Made by a program: the position numbers and the translations under genes. From positions 161,156,742 to 161,220,741 of the forward strand of contig OY757904.1 of assembly GCA_963585895.1 (NCBI GenBank): a stretch of 64,000 nucleotides of DNA, read 5' to 3'. The notes beneath the pieces are model-generated. The model made no database searches, was not told where the DNA came from, and saw only the letters and a list, made by a program, of their open reading frames with translations. Of the stretch, positions 1-11,242 are shown piece after piece. The number at the start of each line of letters is the position of its first letter. The first letter of the stretch is position 1. The DNA comes from Sepioteuthis lessoniana (lineage: Eukaryota > Mollusca > Cephalopoda > Myopsida > Loliginidae).

Positions 1-2460
1 TTCTCCGATCCATTCGTTGAAGTTTTTCGCTCGTCGAATTTAAAAATGGTCCTGAGTATCTTACGACAGGGACAGTCCAGATATTTGTTCCTTCGGTGAG
101 ATTTCTATAATACATTTTGATTTCGAGTAATTTTCTCGTTCTCCTGAGTTATTCATCTTTAATTTTTTCTTTCAACTCTGGTTGTTTGATGGTGTCCTCT
201 TCCTATATTATCAAATGTTTGTCGGGTTCCTTTTCTCCTATCGCTCTGATTTTTCCTTGATTTGGTAGTTATATTCCTTCCGTCATTTTCCGCTTTTCAT
301 TATTAGCATGGCACATTTTTCCATACGAAATTCTATCCCTATATTTTCACAGTATATCCTCACTGCCTGTATTAGGGTTTCCAATTCTTTTTCATTTCTG
401 ACAAACAGTTTGATGTCGTCTTTATACATTAGGTGGTTGATTCTTTTAGCGATTTTATAAGTTCGTAAACGCCAGTACATTTCCTAAGTATGTGATTGAG
501 TGGCATTATCACGATTACAAATATTATGATATCGCATCTCCCTGAAATACAGCTCAGCTTTTTTCTCCTGTTGTCAATTCCACTTTCCAGTTGTTCATAG
601 TATTCTCGATAGACTTTGTCTTCGTCGAACATCTTGTATATTTTGGCACTATTATCCAGCTTTTGTAGGACCATATTATATGCCATTTTGTGGTCAATCC
701 ACGCCATAGTTAGATTTTTTTGTTTCGTTTTACTTTCCTTGAGGATCTGTTGACCAATATATAGTAGATCTCTTGATCCCCTTTTTTCCCTACGGTATCC
801 TTTCTATTCTTCGGGGAACACTCCACGGCTTATTAGCGAGTACTAAATCACCCCTCTGATTTGTGCAGTAAGTATTTTCCACATCATCGTTAGGCAATGG
901 GTCTGTTGGTGCTGGTGGTGATTCTTTTTGGCAGTCTTCTTGGATCAATGTGATCTTTCCGTTTGTCACCTTTTTGGATGGATCTGTTTCTTCTAAGCAT
1001 CTATTCATTTCGATGGCCAATCTGTCGTGAATGGAAGCGAATTTTTTCAACCAGTATCCATGTATGCCATCATGGCCTAGCGCTTTCCAATTTGATACTT
1101 TTTGTAGTGTTGCTCTAAAAGAATCAAGATGTATTTTCCTTCGAGTACTTGTAGATCTGTTTCTATGTTGTTTACACATTCGGCTTTTGTTATGCTTTCT
1201 TCGTTGCCATATTTTTCTCCAAATTTGTTTTGTTTCATTGTCATCCGGTCGTTGATTTGTCTTCGAGCATTCTCCTCCTACTTGCTAGTTGAATGTTTTT
1301 TTTTTATTGTTTTAGAATGCCCGGTTTTGTCTGTATTGTTTTATCCCGTCTGGACGGCTTTTTAGTTTTCCTCCTTTCGCCAGTATCTTCTGATTAATTT
1401 CCTCGAGTTGTATTTTTTTAACTTGTGTTGCTTTTCTCTTTTTTTCTCAACAAACTCTCACGTTTTTCCTCTGTCTTATCATTTTTGCTTGAGTTCGAAG
1501 ATTTCTTATCTGTGTTCCCAGGCTAATTTCCCTTCCTGGGGTTGAGTTTCTGTTCATGATCTTTCAGGGAGCACCGATTTTATTACAGACTAATTTCGCT
1601 CTTGCATAGATTTATTCGTTTAATTCCGTGATGTTGTACGTTGAGATATATGTTAATGACTTGTTTATTTTTTCCAGTTTTGATTTCTTTGCATTGGTAA
1701 TTTCGTCTTATTTTCAGACATAATTCTCTTTATAATCTCTGTTAATTTTTCATTCTTGTGTATGTCTTTGTTCTGTGTGGTTTGGGAGTGAAGTGTTCAT
1801 ATTACTTTACATTTCATTTCAGTTAGAATGTTCTTATTTTTTAGTATTTGGTGTGTCGATTATTATATTTGGGTCTTATTGCTTTGATTCCCTATTTATT
1901 TTTTGGTGTATTTCTAATATTTCACGGTCGGAAAACCAGACTTTCTTTATTATCATACAAACTTGGTCAGCGAATCTTTGACTTGTCTGAAATCTAGCGC
2001 ATTCTTTCCAACATTCTATCCTTCTTTTTCTATACCCTCTTTGTGTAGGGTTGTTCCCAAAATAACAGTGAAGTGCATATTTGTTGTCTTCCCAAGTCCA
2101 TTTTCTGTGTTGGTGTCTGATTTATGCGGTTACTTTGGTCGTCGTTAGTGTACCTGAAAAGAGAACAGCCAACATACGCAGGATGCCGATTGGTTCACCC
2201 ATGTGGGCTATCAGGGGTGCATCTGCCGATCATGAAAACCAAACCTGTTGTCTTGGTACCAAGTCGCGTTATGTTTCGAGTTGTCATTTTTATCATGGAT
2301 AGTTTATCATAGCTATACCAGACCCAGTGGTTCTTTTAAATTTGCACACCTATCACTGGTGTGACCAAGAACTCTTTAAATAAGAAAACTCATTCGCGAG
2401 TGTCACAAAAAAAACTTTCCCTCGTATAGACATATTAAGCTTTAACTTAGTTAAAATCCA
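1..2460 (-). mobile_element. R4-like LINE (copy c), 5' part, decayed
   Basis: A non-LTR retrotransposon on the minus strand that runs off the left edge of the window. Read right to left it holds a 5' untranslated stretch (about 2460 to 1200), then a reverse transcriptase remnant to position 1. Its 5' region aligns collinearly with 57400-59290, for example around 2130-2300 against 58765-58930, so both are copies of one family. The 3' half, with the restriction-like endonuclease, lies outside the window. Stops and frameshifts make it inactive. The last 60 bases of the 5' end resemble the 5' untranslated region of the RTE family in this window. Family placement near R2/R4/NeSL rests on the endonuclease seen in sister copies at 4045-6912. 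Confidence 0.75.
283..1180 (-). pseudogene. reverse transcriptase remnant of R4-like LINE copy c
   Basis: Fragments of one reverse transcriptase lie in changing frames on the minus strand. From 1180 leftwards comes an amino-terminal RT stretch with the motif GHDGIHGYWLKKF, then the palm motif A region WIDHKMAY (catalytic Asp) near 680-705, then MPLNHILRKC near 500-525, and the motif C box read as YKDD at about 415-426, where the family normally has YMDD. These motifs follow the order expected for a LINE RT. The protein is broken into at least three frames, so it cannot be functional. The same motifs recur in copy d (56990-57410), where WIDYKKAYD is better preserved. Confidence 0.75.
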
Positions 2461-2544
2461 TACTGAACTTTTTTTTACCGAATTACTGTTTTTTTTGTTT
2501 TTTTTTTTAAACCCTGAATTTTTAAGGTTTTATAAAGTTATTGT

Positions 2545-2806
2545 TGCCGGCTAATTGGCCTAGTGAGTAGAATGTTCGTCAATGGTCCAGGAGATCGGGG
2601 TTCAATCCCTGGTCGAGTCATACCAAAAACTTAAAAATGGTACTTGATACCTCATTGCTCAACACTTAGCATTATAAGGTACGTATCAAGGGTAAAATGG
2701 AGCAATCCAGGGAAAGGAGTAGCGCCCTCCCCTACACCTCGGTGTAGTAGCTATTGAAAAGGGAGCCTTCAGGTCCCCCTCGACTAAGGTCGCTAATTTT
2801 ATACAA
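2545..2806 (+). mobile_element. tRNA-derived SINE, copy 1
   Basis: The head carries RNA polymerase III-like promoter boxes: an A-box-like TGGCCTAGTGAGTAG near 2555 and a B-box GGTTCAATCCC near 2599. The body contains a short palindrome (CTACACCTCGGTGTAG) in the stretch that follows CGCCCTCC. The 3' end reads CTAAGGTCGC. The same structure recurs at 32845-33100, 48975-49524 and 58522-58763. A 7-bp repeat TTATTGT flanks it (2538-2544 and 2807-2813), consistent with a target-site duplication. The partner LINE that supplied the 3' tail was not identified. Confidence 0.8.
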
Positions 2807-2813
2807 TTATTGT

Positions 2814-4044
2814 GAGTTTGCCCCTGCTTTTAGGAGTTTTGTTTAATTTGGGTCACTCGGCTATAATTATGTAATTCTTATTGAAAAGGTTCGTCAACCA
2901 GACAACCCTGACTACTTTTGGTGTTTACTTTTTATTATTCACTTTCAACTTTCATCCACTAGTCCCAATTTCTACATTATTTCGACTCAGACACATATTT
3001 TATACAGAAAATTACAAACACGTGCAATGCACTTCAATAATTTTGTCAGAGACATTTAAAAAAAAAAGAAATTAATTTACGTCACCATTTTTCTACTTTT
3101 TTGTGTGGGGTGTTCCATCAAGTGTTCTCGTTGCTAGTAGAGTGGTGTTTGTTTGTTTTTTGCTTTGTTATCTTGTGCCAGGTCGTTTGTGTCTGGCTTT
3201 TTACTCGTTGAAATCCTACATGCATCTTTTTCTTTTTTTTTCTTTTTTTTTTTTTTTTTTCGTTTTTATTTCAAAAGTTCATAACGTGACTGCCAATACT
3301 CTCCCAGATCCTGGATATAATTGCTCAAAATGTCGATATATTTTCGGTGAAGTAGCATGCCAAACATTAACAATTTATCTAACTGAGAAACTATTACCCC
3401 CAAAGATATCAAAACGTCACTTTTAATCTAGCGGATTATGTTATACAAAAATATTATCCCAGAGGGAAGAAGCTAATTAATGATGCGATTTTTTTTTTCA
3501 AGAGTTTGGAGATTTTTTTAAAGAAATAGATTGTATTGACTTTTTTCAAATCGACTGGATGCCACAATTTAATGCGTGTATTTCCATTTTATATTTGAAG
3601 CTAAATTAAAGACACTCAGAAAATTCTTTAACCAATTTCTTTGTTAGTTTCTAAAATGCATTATCTCAGTATGAAAACAGAGCATGGAATTATCAGATCA
3701 AATATATCTTTTAGGAATTATTCCTTCTTTGAGTCTCTTAAAGCAAATAAAGAACCAGTACTTTTAATTGTGATGTTGTCTTAAAGTTATAGGATAAGAG
3801 TATTTTCTCTATATTCCTTGAAATAGAGACAAATTATGCATGTGAATATTAAGACTATATGATTAAAAGTTTGTGAATTATCAAAAATAGCTGTAATAAC
3901 CCATTTTACATAAGGGTTTTGAAATGTTCACTGATGTTCATAAAATATTTTGTGTTAAATTTATTCATTTATTTATTTGCATTTCACTTTCAAAATCTAA
4001 AACCACAAATATTTTTATACTGAAAAAAAAACCTATGACTATAG
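2814..4044. other. no gene seen; T-rich tract at 3229-3261
   Basis: Short open frames here have no recognisable domain or codon bias. The only visible structure is a long T-tract at about 3229-3261 and general AT richness. Confidence 0.5.
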
Positions 4045-5395
4045 AGCATTTCTTATGGCGTATATGTTCTTGTTTATTCTTAAAATGGATAATAGAGGAA
4101 CTCAGACAAATAGAAAGAAAATTGATGACGATACACAAGACTTAACTTGCCCAGTCGGCTGGGGGGAGGGAATGTAGAATACACTGAGTGCAACTCTGCA
4201 GAGGGGTAAGATACCCCAATGCGTGTCCTGTATATAACACTAAACAGTCTGATGGTGAGGTCCCAGTAATGCTGGGGCCTTGGGGAATACGGAGCACCCC
4301 TTCATTGCCATTGCTCCCAGGTCCACTTTGGCCCAGCGTGGTCGCACCTGATAGGGCCCTATCTATGGGTTAAATAGAACTAACGGCATACTTATGCTAA
4401 ACTGAATAGTTTGGTTAAACTGAATTGCTTGAAATAGAAATGTTTTTGACAATTAAACCGTACTTACATTTAAACTGCGTGCTTATACTAAACTGAATTA
4501 TTTGAAATAGAACTGTTTTTTAACATTGAAACTGTACTTACACTAAACTGAATTGTTATATATAACTGCTTGAATAAACTGAATAGTTTGAAATAGAAAT
4601 GTTTTTGACAAACTATGTACTTATGCTAAACTGAATTGTTTGAAATAGAAGTGATTATTTACATAAAAATGGATTTGTCGTTAAATAACCTACAAAGGTT
4701 GATGTGCCATAAAACCAAACCAAACCAAACCAAACAAGACTTAACATAGACTGTATGTGTCCAGAAAAGAAGGTGGAAGAGGACTTACTAAAATTGAGGA
4801 TTGCTTAGATGCATCAATACAAGGACTCAAATGTAAAAAAAGAAAAAAACCAGTGCAAAGGGAGTATAAAACGAGACAAGACTGGGTGAGAAATATGATC
4901 CACTGGAAACTGTGTAAGAAACTGGAATCTGAATATACTACGAAATGGTACATACACAAACCAGAATCTGTCCTGAAGAATGAGACGCACAAAGTTCTGT
5001 GGGATATTGAGATACAAACAGATCCCCAAATCCCGACCAGATAACCAGACCGAGTAATAATTAACAAAAAAGAGAACTTGCCACATTGAATAAATCAAAG
5101 AAATCAAAAAGAGAGGTACATACTTGGACTTTTCCAGAGAACTATGAAAGTTGTCGAACATAAGGGTGACGGTGATACCTGTTGTAATTGGTGTACTTGG
5201 AACGGGTTAAAAGACTTAGAAAGAGTACTGGACGAATCAGGACCATCCAATCTACAGCAGTTTTGCGATCGGCCAGAATTCGGAGAAGAGTCCTGGAGAC
5301 CTGATGAGATTTTCTGTCACTCAGACTCCATTGGATGACCATTAGCTACAGTTGGTGTAAAAGACTCGCAAGAAATAAAGGAATAATAATTGTTT
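4045..5395 (+). mobile_element. R4-like LINE (copy a), 3' part, split by repeat A
   Basis: Carboxy-terminal part of the same LINE family as copy c. The reading starts with LKWIIEELRQ (about 4080-4110), is interrupted at 4146 by a 587-bp repeat A insertion, and resumes at 4746 with the conserved block YVSRKEGGRGL. A jump after about 4830 joins this block directly to the endonuclease region (HWKLCKKLE, then VLWDIEIQTD near 5000), so an internal segment with the zinc-knuckle region has been deleted. The 3' end (5300-5395) matches the 3' end of copy b (6800-6890). The endonuclease ARRPD box is disrupted to PTR plus a stop. Confidence 0.75.
4147..4733 (+). mobile_element. repeat A, full-length reference copy with 12-bp TSD
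   Basis: This copy defines the family. It is flanked by perfect 12-bp duplications ACAAGACTTAAC (4135-4146 and 4734-4745) and sits inside a LINE whose reading resumes on the other side, so both ends are certain. Layout: a head with an imperfect inverted repeat (AGTCGG ... CTGAGTG), a conserved 180-bp block (AGAGGGGTAAGA to GATAGGGCCCTATC), a core of degenerate 50-60-bp tandem units built on AAACTGAATTGTTTGAAATAG, a conserved tail AACCTACAAAGGTTGATGTGCC, and a simple-repeat end (CCAAA)n. The TSD and the microsatellite 3' tail indicate retroposition. No coding capacity and no clear polymerase III box was seen. Confidence 0.85.
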
Positions 5396-5429
5396 GCCAA
5401 AAAGGAAAAAGAGTCGGAAACTCTAATAG

Positions 5430-6912
5430 AGGAATAACAGGATAACAGGATAAACAGTAAGGACGGAGTGATAAAATTTGGCATTCACTATGCTTATAAG
5501 GAGAAGCGGGAAACGACATATGCCAGAAAGAATAGAACTACCAAACCAAGAAAAGATCAGAATCCTCGGAGAAAAGGAATGTTGGAAGCAGACACTAACT
5601 AACAAATGGAGATGAAAGAAAAAAAATTGAAAAGAGTATCTCAGGAGAACGAGAAAAAAAAATTAAAAAGGGTATCTCAGGAGAACGAGAAAACTACTTG
5701 AAAACAAACTATTGGCAGAAACCTCAACAAAGTAATAAATAATTAAGCTGTCCCCCTTCTGAGATAATCGGGTCAATTCTTGAAGTGGACACGGGAAGAA
5801 CTTCAACAAATGGACCAGAGAACAAGAAGACTTATGGCGATACATAACGCCTTACATCCCAGAGATGGCGTAGGCAGACTGTGTGTTTCAGGAAAAAAAG
5901 AAAGAAGAGGACTCGCCAGCATTGAATATAACGTCGATGCATCGATACAAAGACTAAAAGATTGCATTATAAAATGCTGAGGAAGACCAATTACAACCAC
6001 CAGAAACAATACAGGATACAGCCATCGACAGGCCAACAATAATAACTAGAAAACAAACATTGGAAGAAAAACAACTCTATGGACAAGCGAAATCTCACAC
6101 GAGACGACTCAGACATGGCTAAGAAAGGGAAACCTTAACAGATAAATTGAATCTCTTTTGATAGCAGCTCAGAATAACGCCATAAGGACTAACTATGTCA
6201 AAGCAAGAATAGACAAGATGCAAAAAAATAGCAGATATAGAGTACGTGATGACAGAGACGAATCGATCAATCACATAATAAGTGAATGCAGTAAATTAGC
6301 GCAAAGAGAGAGTAAAACTAGACATGACTGAGTGGGCCAGTTGATCCACTGGAAATTGTGCAAGAAGTTTAAATTTGATCTTACGAACGAAGGATATATG
6401 CACAACGCAGAATCCGAACTAGAAAATGAGATGCGCAAAAAAATTTTGTGGGATTTTGAGATACAAACGGATCATCTAATCTCGGCCAGACGACTAGACT
6501 TAGAAATAGTCAGCAAGAAAAAAAAGAAAAACTGCCAAATAATGGACTTTACCGCTACGGCTGACCACAGGGTAAAACTGACAGAAGGCTAAAACAGAGA
6601 GATAAATACCAGGACCCTACAAGAGAATTGAAAAAAAAATTATGGAACATGAAAGTGACGGTGATACCAATTGTAATTGGCTCGCTCGGAATAGCCACCA
6701 AAGGATCGGTATAAGGACTGAATAAATTGAAAATAAGAGAATGAGTGGAGAACATCCAAACTACAGCATTGTTGAGAATACTAGGAAGAATTCTGGAGAC
6801 TTGTGGAGACATGCAGTATCTCAGACTCCATTGGAAAACCATCAGCTAACCCTGGTGTGAAAAAATCTCAAAGGAGTAAAATAATAATTATGATAATAAT
6901 GATAATGATAAT
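5430..6912 (+). mobile_element. R4-like LINE (copy b), 5'-truncated, with 3' tail
   Basis: Begins inside the RT carboxy terminus and runs to the natural 3' end, a microsatellite-like (AATAAT/GATAAT)n stretch at 6882-6912. It lies 35 bp downstream of copy a in the same orientation. The coding order is a thumb region with FLKWTREEL (seen as MKWTREELQQMDQRTRRLM at 5780), then GRLCVSGKKERRGLASIEY, then a CCHC-like INHIISECSKLAQRE near 6265, then the endonuclease region at 6332-6592. Stops and frameshifts are scattered throughout. A 38-bp tandem duplication (units with GTATCTCAGGAGAACGAG) at 5632-5697 is private to this copy. Confidence 0.8.
5780..6592 (+). pseudogene. RT carboxy terminus and restriction-like endonuclease, R4-like LINE copy b
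   Basis: Two long open pieces, 5780-5980 and 6332-6592, carry the conserved end of the LINE protein. The second shows HWKLCKKFKFD, then ILWDFEIQTDHLISARRLD, then KNCQIMDFTATADHRVKL. In R2-type elements the restriction-like endonuclease has an Arg-Pro-Asp box followed by an Asp or Glu about 15-20 residues on. Here the box reads RLD (Pro to Leu) and the following IMDF keeps its Asp, so a key residue position is altered. Stops between the pieces show decay. The nuclease cleaves target DNA for target-primed reverse transcription in active relatives. Confidence 0.7.
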
Positions 6913-7555
6913 TTATTCCTATGAATAATTATAGTTGCTAATTGGAAACCTTTGACAAGTCCCTTGCAAAAACTTTTCTCAAAAAATATTGTTAGTAATT
7001 ATGACAATCATATATATGGCTCAAATCAAATCCTCCGGTTGTAAAGTTACAAACCTTAATTTAATAGCCTTAAATCTAAACGCATAAAATTTCTCAAACG
7101 AACATGTAAAAGACTCAATATTTGCAACTGTTGTACAAATAGGTTAGTATATAACGATTTTCATCTCTTAAAATGTGTTGTCAATTTGCTTAATTTCTTT
7201 TCTTTCTTATTTTTATTTATTTATTTATTTCAACATTTTCTCTTGAAAATGATTCAATTTGTTTTTAGTAGCAATCAATACGTCATATCTAATCAATGTA
7301 TTTTTCTCTGCACAAAACTTAAAATAACAACAATTATATATTCCCTTTTTGAAATGCACTTTTTGTAGGTACTATCAGAAATTTTCAATTCGCTTAATAA
7401 GCAATAAGATGTAAACTAATTAAAATCCAAATGAAGCACATGTTTTCCAATATTTTTTAAGTGACTGCAAATTTTGGGTAAAGATAAATTTAGAAAAATC
7501 TTTAGGTTTAGCGACGTCGTAAATGGGTTTAAACTAATTATCTACATATCTACAT
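6913..7555. other. AT-rich stretch, no gene seen
   Basis: No open frame with recognisable content. It includes a (TTTA)n-like tract at 7200-7225. Confidence 0.45.
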
Positions 7556-7700
7556 AGCCAGGGGCACCTTGTCATTGTGTAGTGCATAGGAAACTAGTCA
7601 AGCACACAATAACTCGTGGGTTCAATTCTCACTAGATTCCCATTATTTCTAGCCTTTTAACAAATTAAGCAAGGATTTTTAAAACATCACAACCCGCCGC
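7556..7700 (+). mobile_element. possible second tRNA-derived SINE head
   Basis: A region with a B-box-like GGGTTCAATTCTCAC (near 7618) and an A-box-like TGTAGTGCATAGG about 40 bp upstream resembles a tRNA-derived SINE head. Only one copy is visible in the window and no TSD was found, so this is tentative. Confidence 0.35.
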
Positions 7701-7887
7701 ATCCTTGTATTACATCTAATGCATACCTAGTTTTCTTATTGTTTTGTTTTGTTTTTTGTTTTTGTCTTAGTTTTTTTTGCTTGTTTTTTTTTCAGTGGGA
7801 ACCTTTTAAAATCATGTAATGGTTTGACATTTCACTTTTTACAATCTTCTCCCATCAACCTCAAAGACTTTTTTAAAAAGAATATTT

Positions 7888-8289
7888 GGTTTGGTTTTAT
7901 GGCGCATCAACCATTGTAGGTTATAATGCCAAATCCATTTTTATACATATAAACAGTTCTATTTCAAACAATTCAGTTTTGCGAAACTACTGTTTCAATG
8001 TCAAAAGCAGTTCTAATTCAAACAATTCTATTTTGCATAAGTACGCTGTTTAGTTCTATTTGACCTATCGATAGCACCCTATTAGGTGCTACCACTCCGG
8101 GTCAGAGGGGACTTGAGAGCGATGGCAATGAAGGAGTCTTCTGCATTCCCCCAAAGCTCCAGCATTACTGAAACCTCACAATCAGATTGTTTAGTGACAT
8201 ATCCAGAACACTCGTTGGTGGGGGGGGGGTCTTACATCTCTGCAGAGAAGCAGTCAGTATATTCTACGGCCCTCCCCTCTCACAGCTGA
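7888..8289 (-). mobile_element. repeat A copy
   Basis: Reverse-orientation copy. It begins with the tail signature GGTTTGGTTTTATGGCGCAT, continues through core units (TTTCAAACAATTCAGTTTTG) and ends in the conserved head block, with GGGTCAGAGGGGACTTGAG, GTGACATATCCAGAACACTC and GTCAGTATATTCTAC ... GCTGAC. The core is shorter than in the reference copy at 4147. The open frame at 8086-8289 is an accident of this repeat. Confidence 0.8.
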
Positions 8290-8367
8290 CAAGGCAAATA
8301 AATGAATCTTTGCACTGAAGATGAATAAATACATTCTGAGAAAATCAGTCAGATAAATTATTTTGAT

Positions 8368-8750
8368 TAGACTGATTGATTAATTTTAACGGCATATAAA
8401 CCCACTTAGGATAATTTTATGCCAAGAAGCTAAGGAACTGCGTATATTGCGCGTTCTTTATATAGTTGTTTCTTCAGGTTTTTTTTAGGGATTTTTGTTT
8501 TGTTTTTGTTTTCACATGATCTTATCAAATACGAATAATTTTTTCTGCAGATCTATCTAACCTGTAGATGAAATCATAACAGATGCAACAATCACTCCGG
8601 GTCAGAGTTGACCTGGGAATAATAGCAATGCAGAGTACTCCACGCTTCCCTAATCTCCTAAACTGGACCTTCATCATTAGGTGCGCTATATGGTCAAACC
8701 GAAGACACTTCTTTTTGAGAAGCGGGATTTCTCATTCCTCTGAAGGTGGA
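8368..8750 (-). mobile_element. repeat A copy, diverged
   Basis: Tail end GATTGATTAATTTTAACGGCAT at 8368 uses an AATC-type simple repeat rather than CCAAA. The head block is recognisable at 8590-8745 (CACTCCGGGTCAGAGTTGACC, and the CATCATTAG stretch), with reduced identity. It directly precedes an RTE 3' end. Confidence 0.65.
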
Positions 8751-8784
8751 TAGATTTAACATAATTTATGCCCCATCGACTGGA

Positions 8785-9480
8785 CTGCATAGCCCGAAAC
8801 GACCAGCAGATGGCATAGGCCTCCATGTCAACGCAGACAATACAGAATACATGTGCTTTAATCAAAGCGGCGACATCTCCACACGAAAGGGTGCTCCTCT
8901 GAAACTAGTGGACAAGTTCCCATACCTTGGAACATAGAATGGCATCAACACGTGACTAGAAAAGGCATGTACAGCTATCGATAGGCTGTCGGCCATATGG
9001 AAGTCAGACCTGACTGATAAAATTAAACGCAGTTTTTTTTTCCAAGCAGTGGTCGAGTTGATACTGCTATATGAATGCACCACATGGACGCGAACTAAAT
9101 GTCTGGAGAAAAAGCTTGACGGCAATTATACAAGAATGCTGCGAGCTGTATTGAACGAGTCCTGGGGGCAACACCCAACAAAGCAGCTGCTGTACGGCCA
9201 CTTACCACCCATCACGAAAACTATCCAAGTTAGACGAACCAGACACGCAGGGCACTGCTGAAGAAGTAAGGACGAACTCATAAGCGATGTACTCCTGTAG
9301 ACCCCCTCACATGGACGAGCAAAGGTAGGACGACCAGCTCGAACCTATCTACAACAGCTCTGTGCCGAGACAGGATGTAGCCTGGAGGACCTATCAGGAG
9401 CAATGGATGATAGAGACGGGTGGTAGGAGAGGGTCAGGGAAATCCGTGCTAGCAGCCCGACATGATGATGAAGATGATGG
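8785..9480 (+). pseudogene. RTE LINE 3' end, 5'-truncated
   Basis: Carboxy-terminal part of an RTE reverse transcriptase, downstream of the YADD box. It begins at GIGLHVNADNTEYMCF, passes through KLVDKFPYLG (8910), and continues as LLYECTTWTRTKCLEKKLDG and then LRAVLNESWGQHPTKQLLYG (9130-9200) and QVRRTRHAGHC (9225-9258). It ends with the family's (GAT)n-like tail GATGATGAAGATGATGG at 9464-9480. An in-frame stop near 9260 and an earlier frame change near 8937 show it is dead. The match to 18160-18840 is collinear. Confidence 0.85.
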
Positions 9481-9852
9481 CTTTTTTTGTTGGTGTGACT
9501 TAGAACATTTTGAAAGAATCTCGTAAATATATAAACGAACATTTCTGAACGTTCCACTATTTGAAGAAATGGTTAAAGAGTTATTCTGGTGGACCCTTTT
9601 CTACTGCAGTAAGTGCACTTGTGACTTTATGTCAGACCAAGCTTAGAAAATATCTGACTTGTGACTTTATGTCAAACCAAGCGGAGAAAATATGTGTAAC
9701 AAATGTTGTTTTTTTCAAAAGAACTCACTGGGATCTACTGCATATGTAATTGTTTAGCAAAGATTTTACCAATTGCTCAGCTTCTTAGGAAAGTTATGAA
9801 ACCTCTCATTCACCCAGCTATATGTTAAATAATACCACTTGAAATCTTCTAC
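9481..9852. repeat. tandem duplication of about 41 bp at 9617-9696
   Basis: Two adjacent copies of a unit starting CTTGTGACTTTATGTCA differ at a few positions. The rest of this interval has no recognisable feature. Confidence 0.7.
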
Positions 9853-9900
9853 AAGGATGGCTTGAGCGTTAAATAACCCAAGAAGTTTGATATGCCACTG
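9853..9900 (+). mobile_element. repeat A, 3' tail fragment
   Basis: The stretch GTTAAATAACCCAAGAAGTTTGATATGCCACT matches the conserved tail of repeat A. Only about 45 bp remain, consistent with extreme 5' truncation. Confidence 0.6.
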
Positions 9901-11206
9901 AAAGAAAAATTCTCGTAAAGTATTATTTTAATTCTATTGGAAGTGGAATTTTCCTTTTTATAATTTTTTTCATTTGAATGTTCAACTTTATATTTTTCCA
10001 AGCGAAAACAATCTTTCCAAGGGGCCTTTTTAAATTATTCCAGTAAATCAATCGTATTTTTTCGCGTAAAATCATGTGCACCAGTTTTGATTTGGTTCCT
10101 TTTTTGTTTGTTTTGTTTTTTTGTTTTTTTGCTTTGTTTTTATTTTCTTTTGGGTTTATTTTTTGTTGTTGTTTTTGGTTGGGGAGGGTTGTATCAACCA
10201 ACTGTCACCTGTTCACTCTATTAGAATCAGATGTTTGTATGGTTTCATTTTTGGCTTTCGATAAGTGTACAGAGGAAATAAACAGAGAATCCTGCTGTAG
10301 GACATTCGAACTGGAAGAATCTAGAATTTCTGTTTGAACTAAATGAAAAGTAGAATCAAAGACGATGAAAGACGAACAAGGAAGAAAGAAACTCTCAAGA
10401 CGATTTGTCGGTGAAAGAAACAACAAAACAAAAATGGTGGCGACAACAGAAACGGGAAATGATTTGAAGCGCTACAAGCAAAATGATCCAAAACTAAAAT
10501 AATTTGCAAGTAACGAAAAATATAAAATGAAAGAAGATCGAAAAAGAAAAAAAGATTATTGGCGTCTTCTCTGTGAGTGACATGTGATGCCAAAATTACC
10601 AGCAGAAATTTGGAATATTTGTAGAAAGGGGATTTTCTTGCATCAAACAAGCAAGAACATCATTCAAAAGTTTTTGTTCGCAGCTAAAAAGATTTGATAT
10701 TCAGGAAAACATTATTTTCTCAGCATTTGTGTAATTATTTATTAAAAGTTTCGAATCTGATGTGATTTCTATTTTTAAAAAACTCTGTAAAAATTGATGC
10801 TTTAATATTTCTTATTTTCTTAATTTCTTAATATAAATTTAGTAGACTAATAGTGTCACCCTATCTTGCCTGGGTTCATGAATACTTAAAATAAATGCAA
10901 CCACATGTGGTCACGGTAGTGGTGGCATCGGTTAGTCAAGCGTGCTCGTGAATGTAGAAGCAAGACTGAGCTAGGTTTTGTGGAAAACTGTTACGTTATC
11001 CCTTAGCTATCAACCTGACTCCACAGTAACCAGACCGCGGTAAAAAGAAGTCAAATACAAAACGCTTCCGTTGGTTTTGTATATACGAAATTGATTTGTT
11101 GCCGGATCGTTTATTGTAGTATCAAGCTGAAAATAGAGAGAGAGGAAGAAGCGTGTCTACAAGAAGATAGACAGTAAATAGGGGAGAGACGAAAGAGAGA
11201 CGATAG

Positions 11207-11242
<36 letters not shown>

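Noticed and set aside
1129..1365. Plus-strand frames over 1031-2312
   Set aside because: Antisense readings of the R4-like LINE; they lack any motif and the sister copy does not conserve them.
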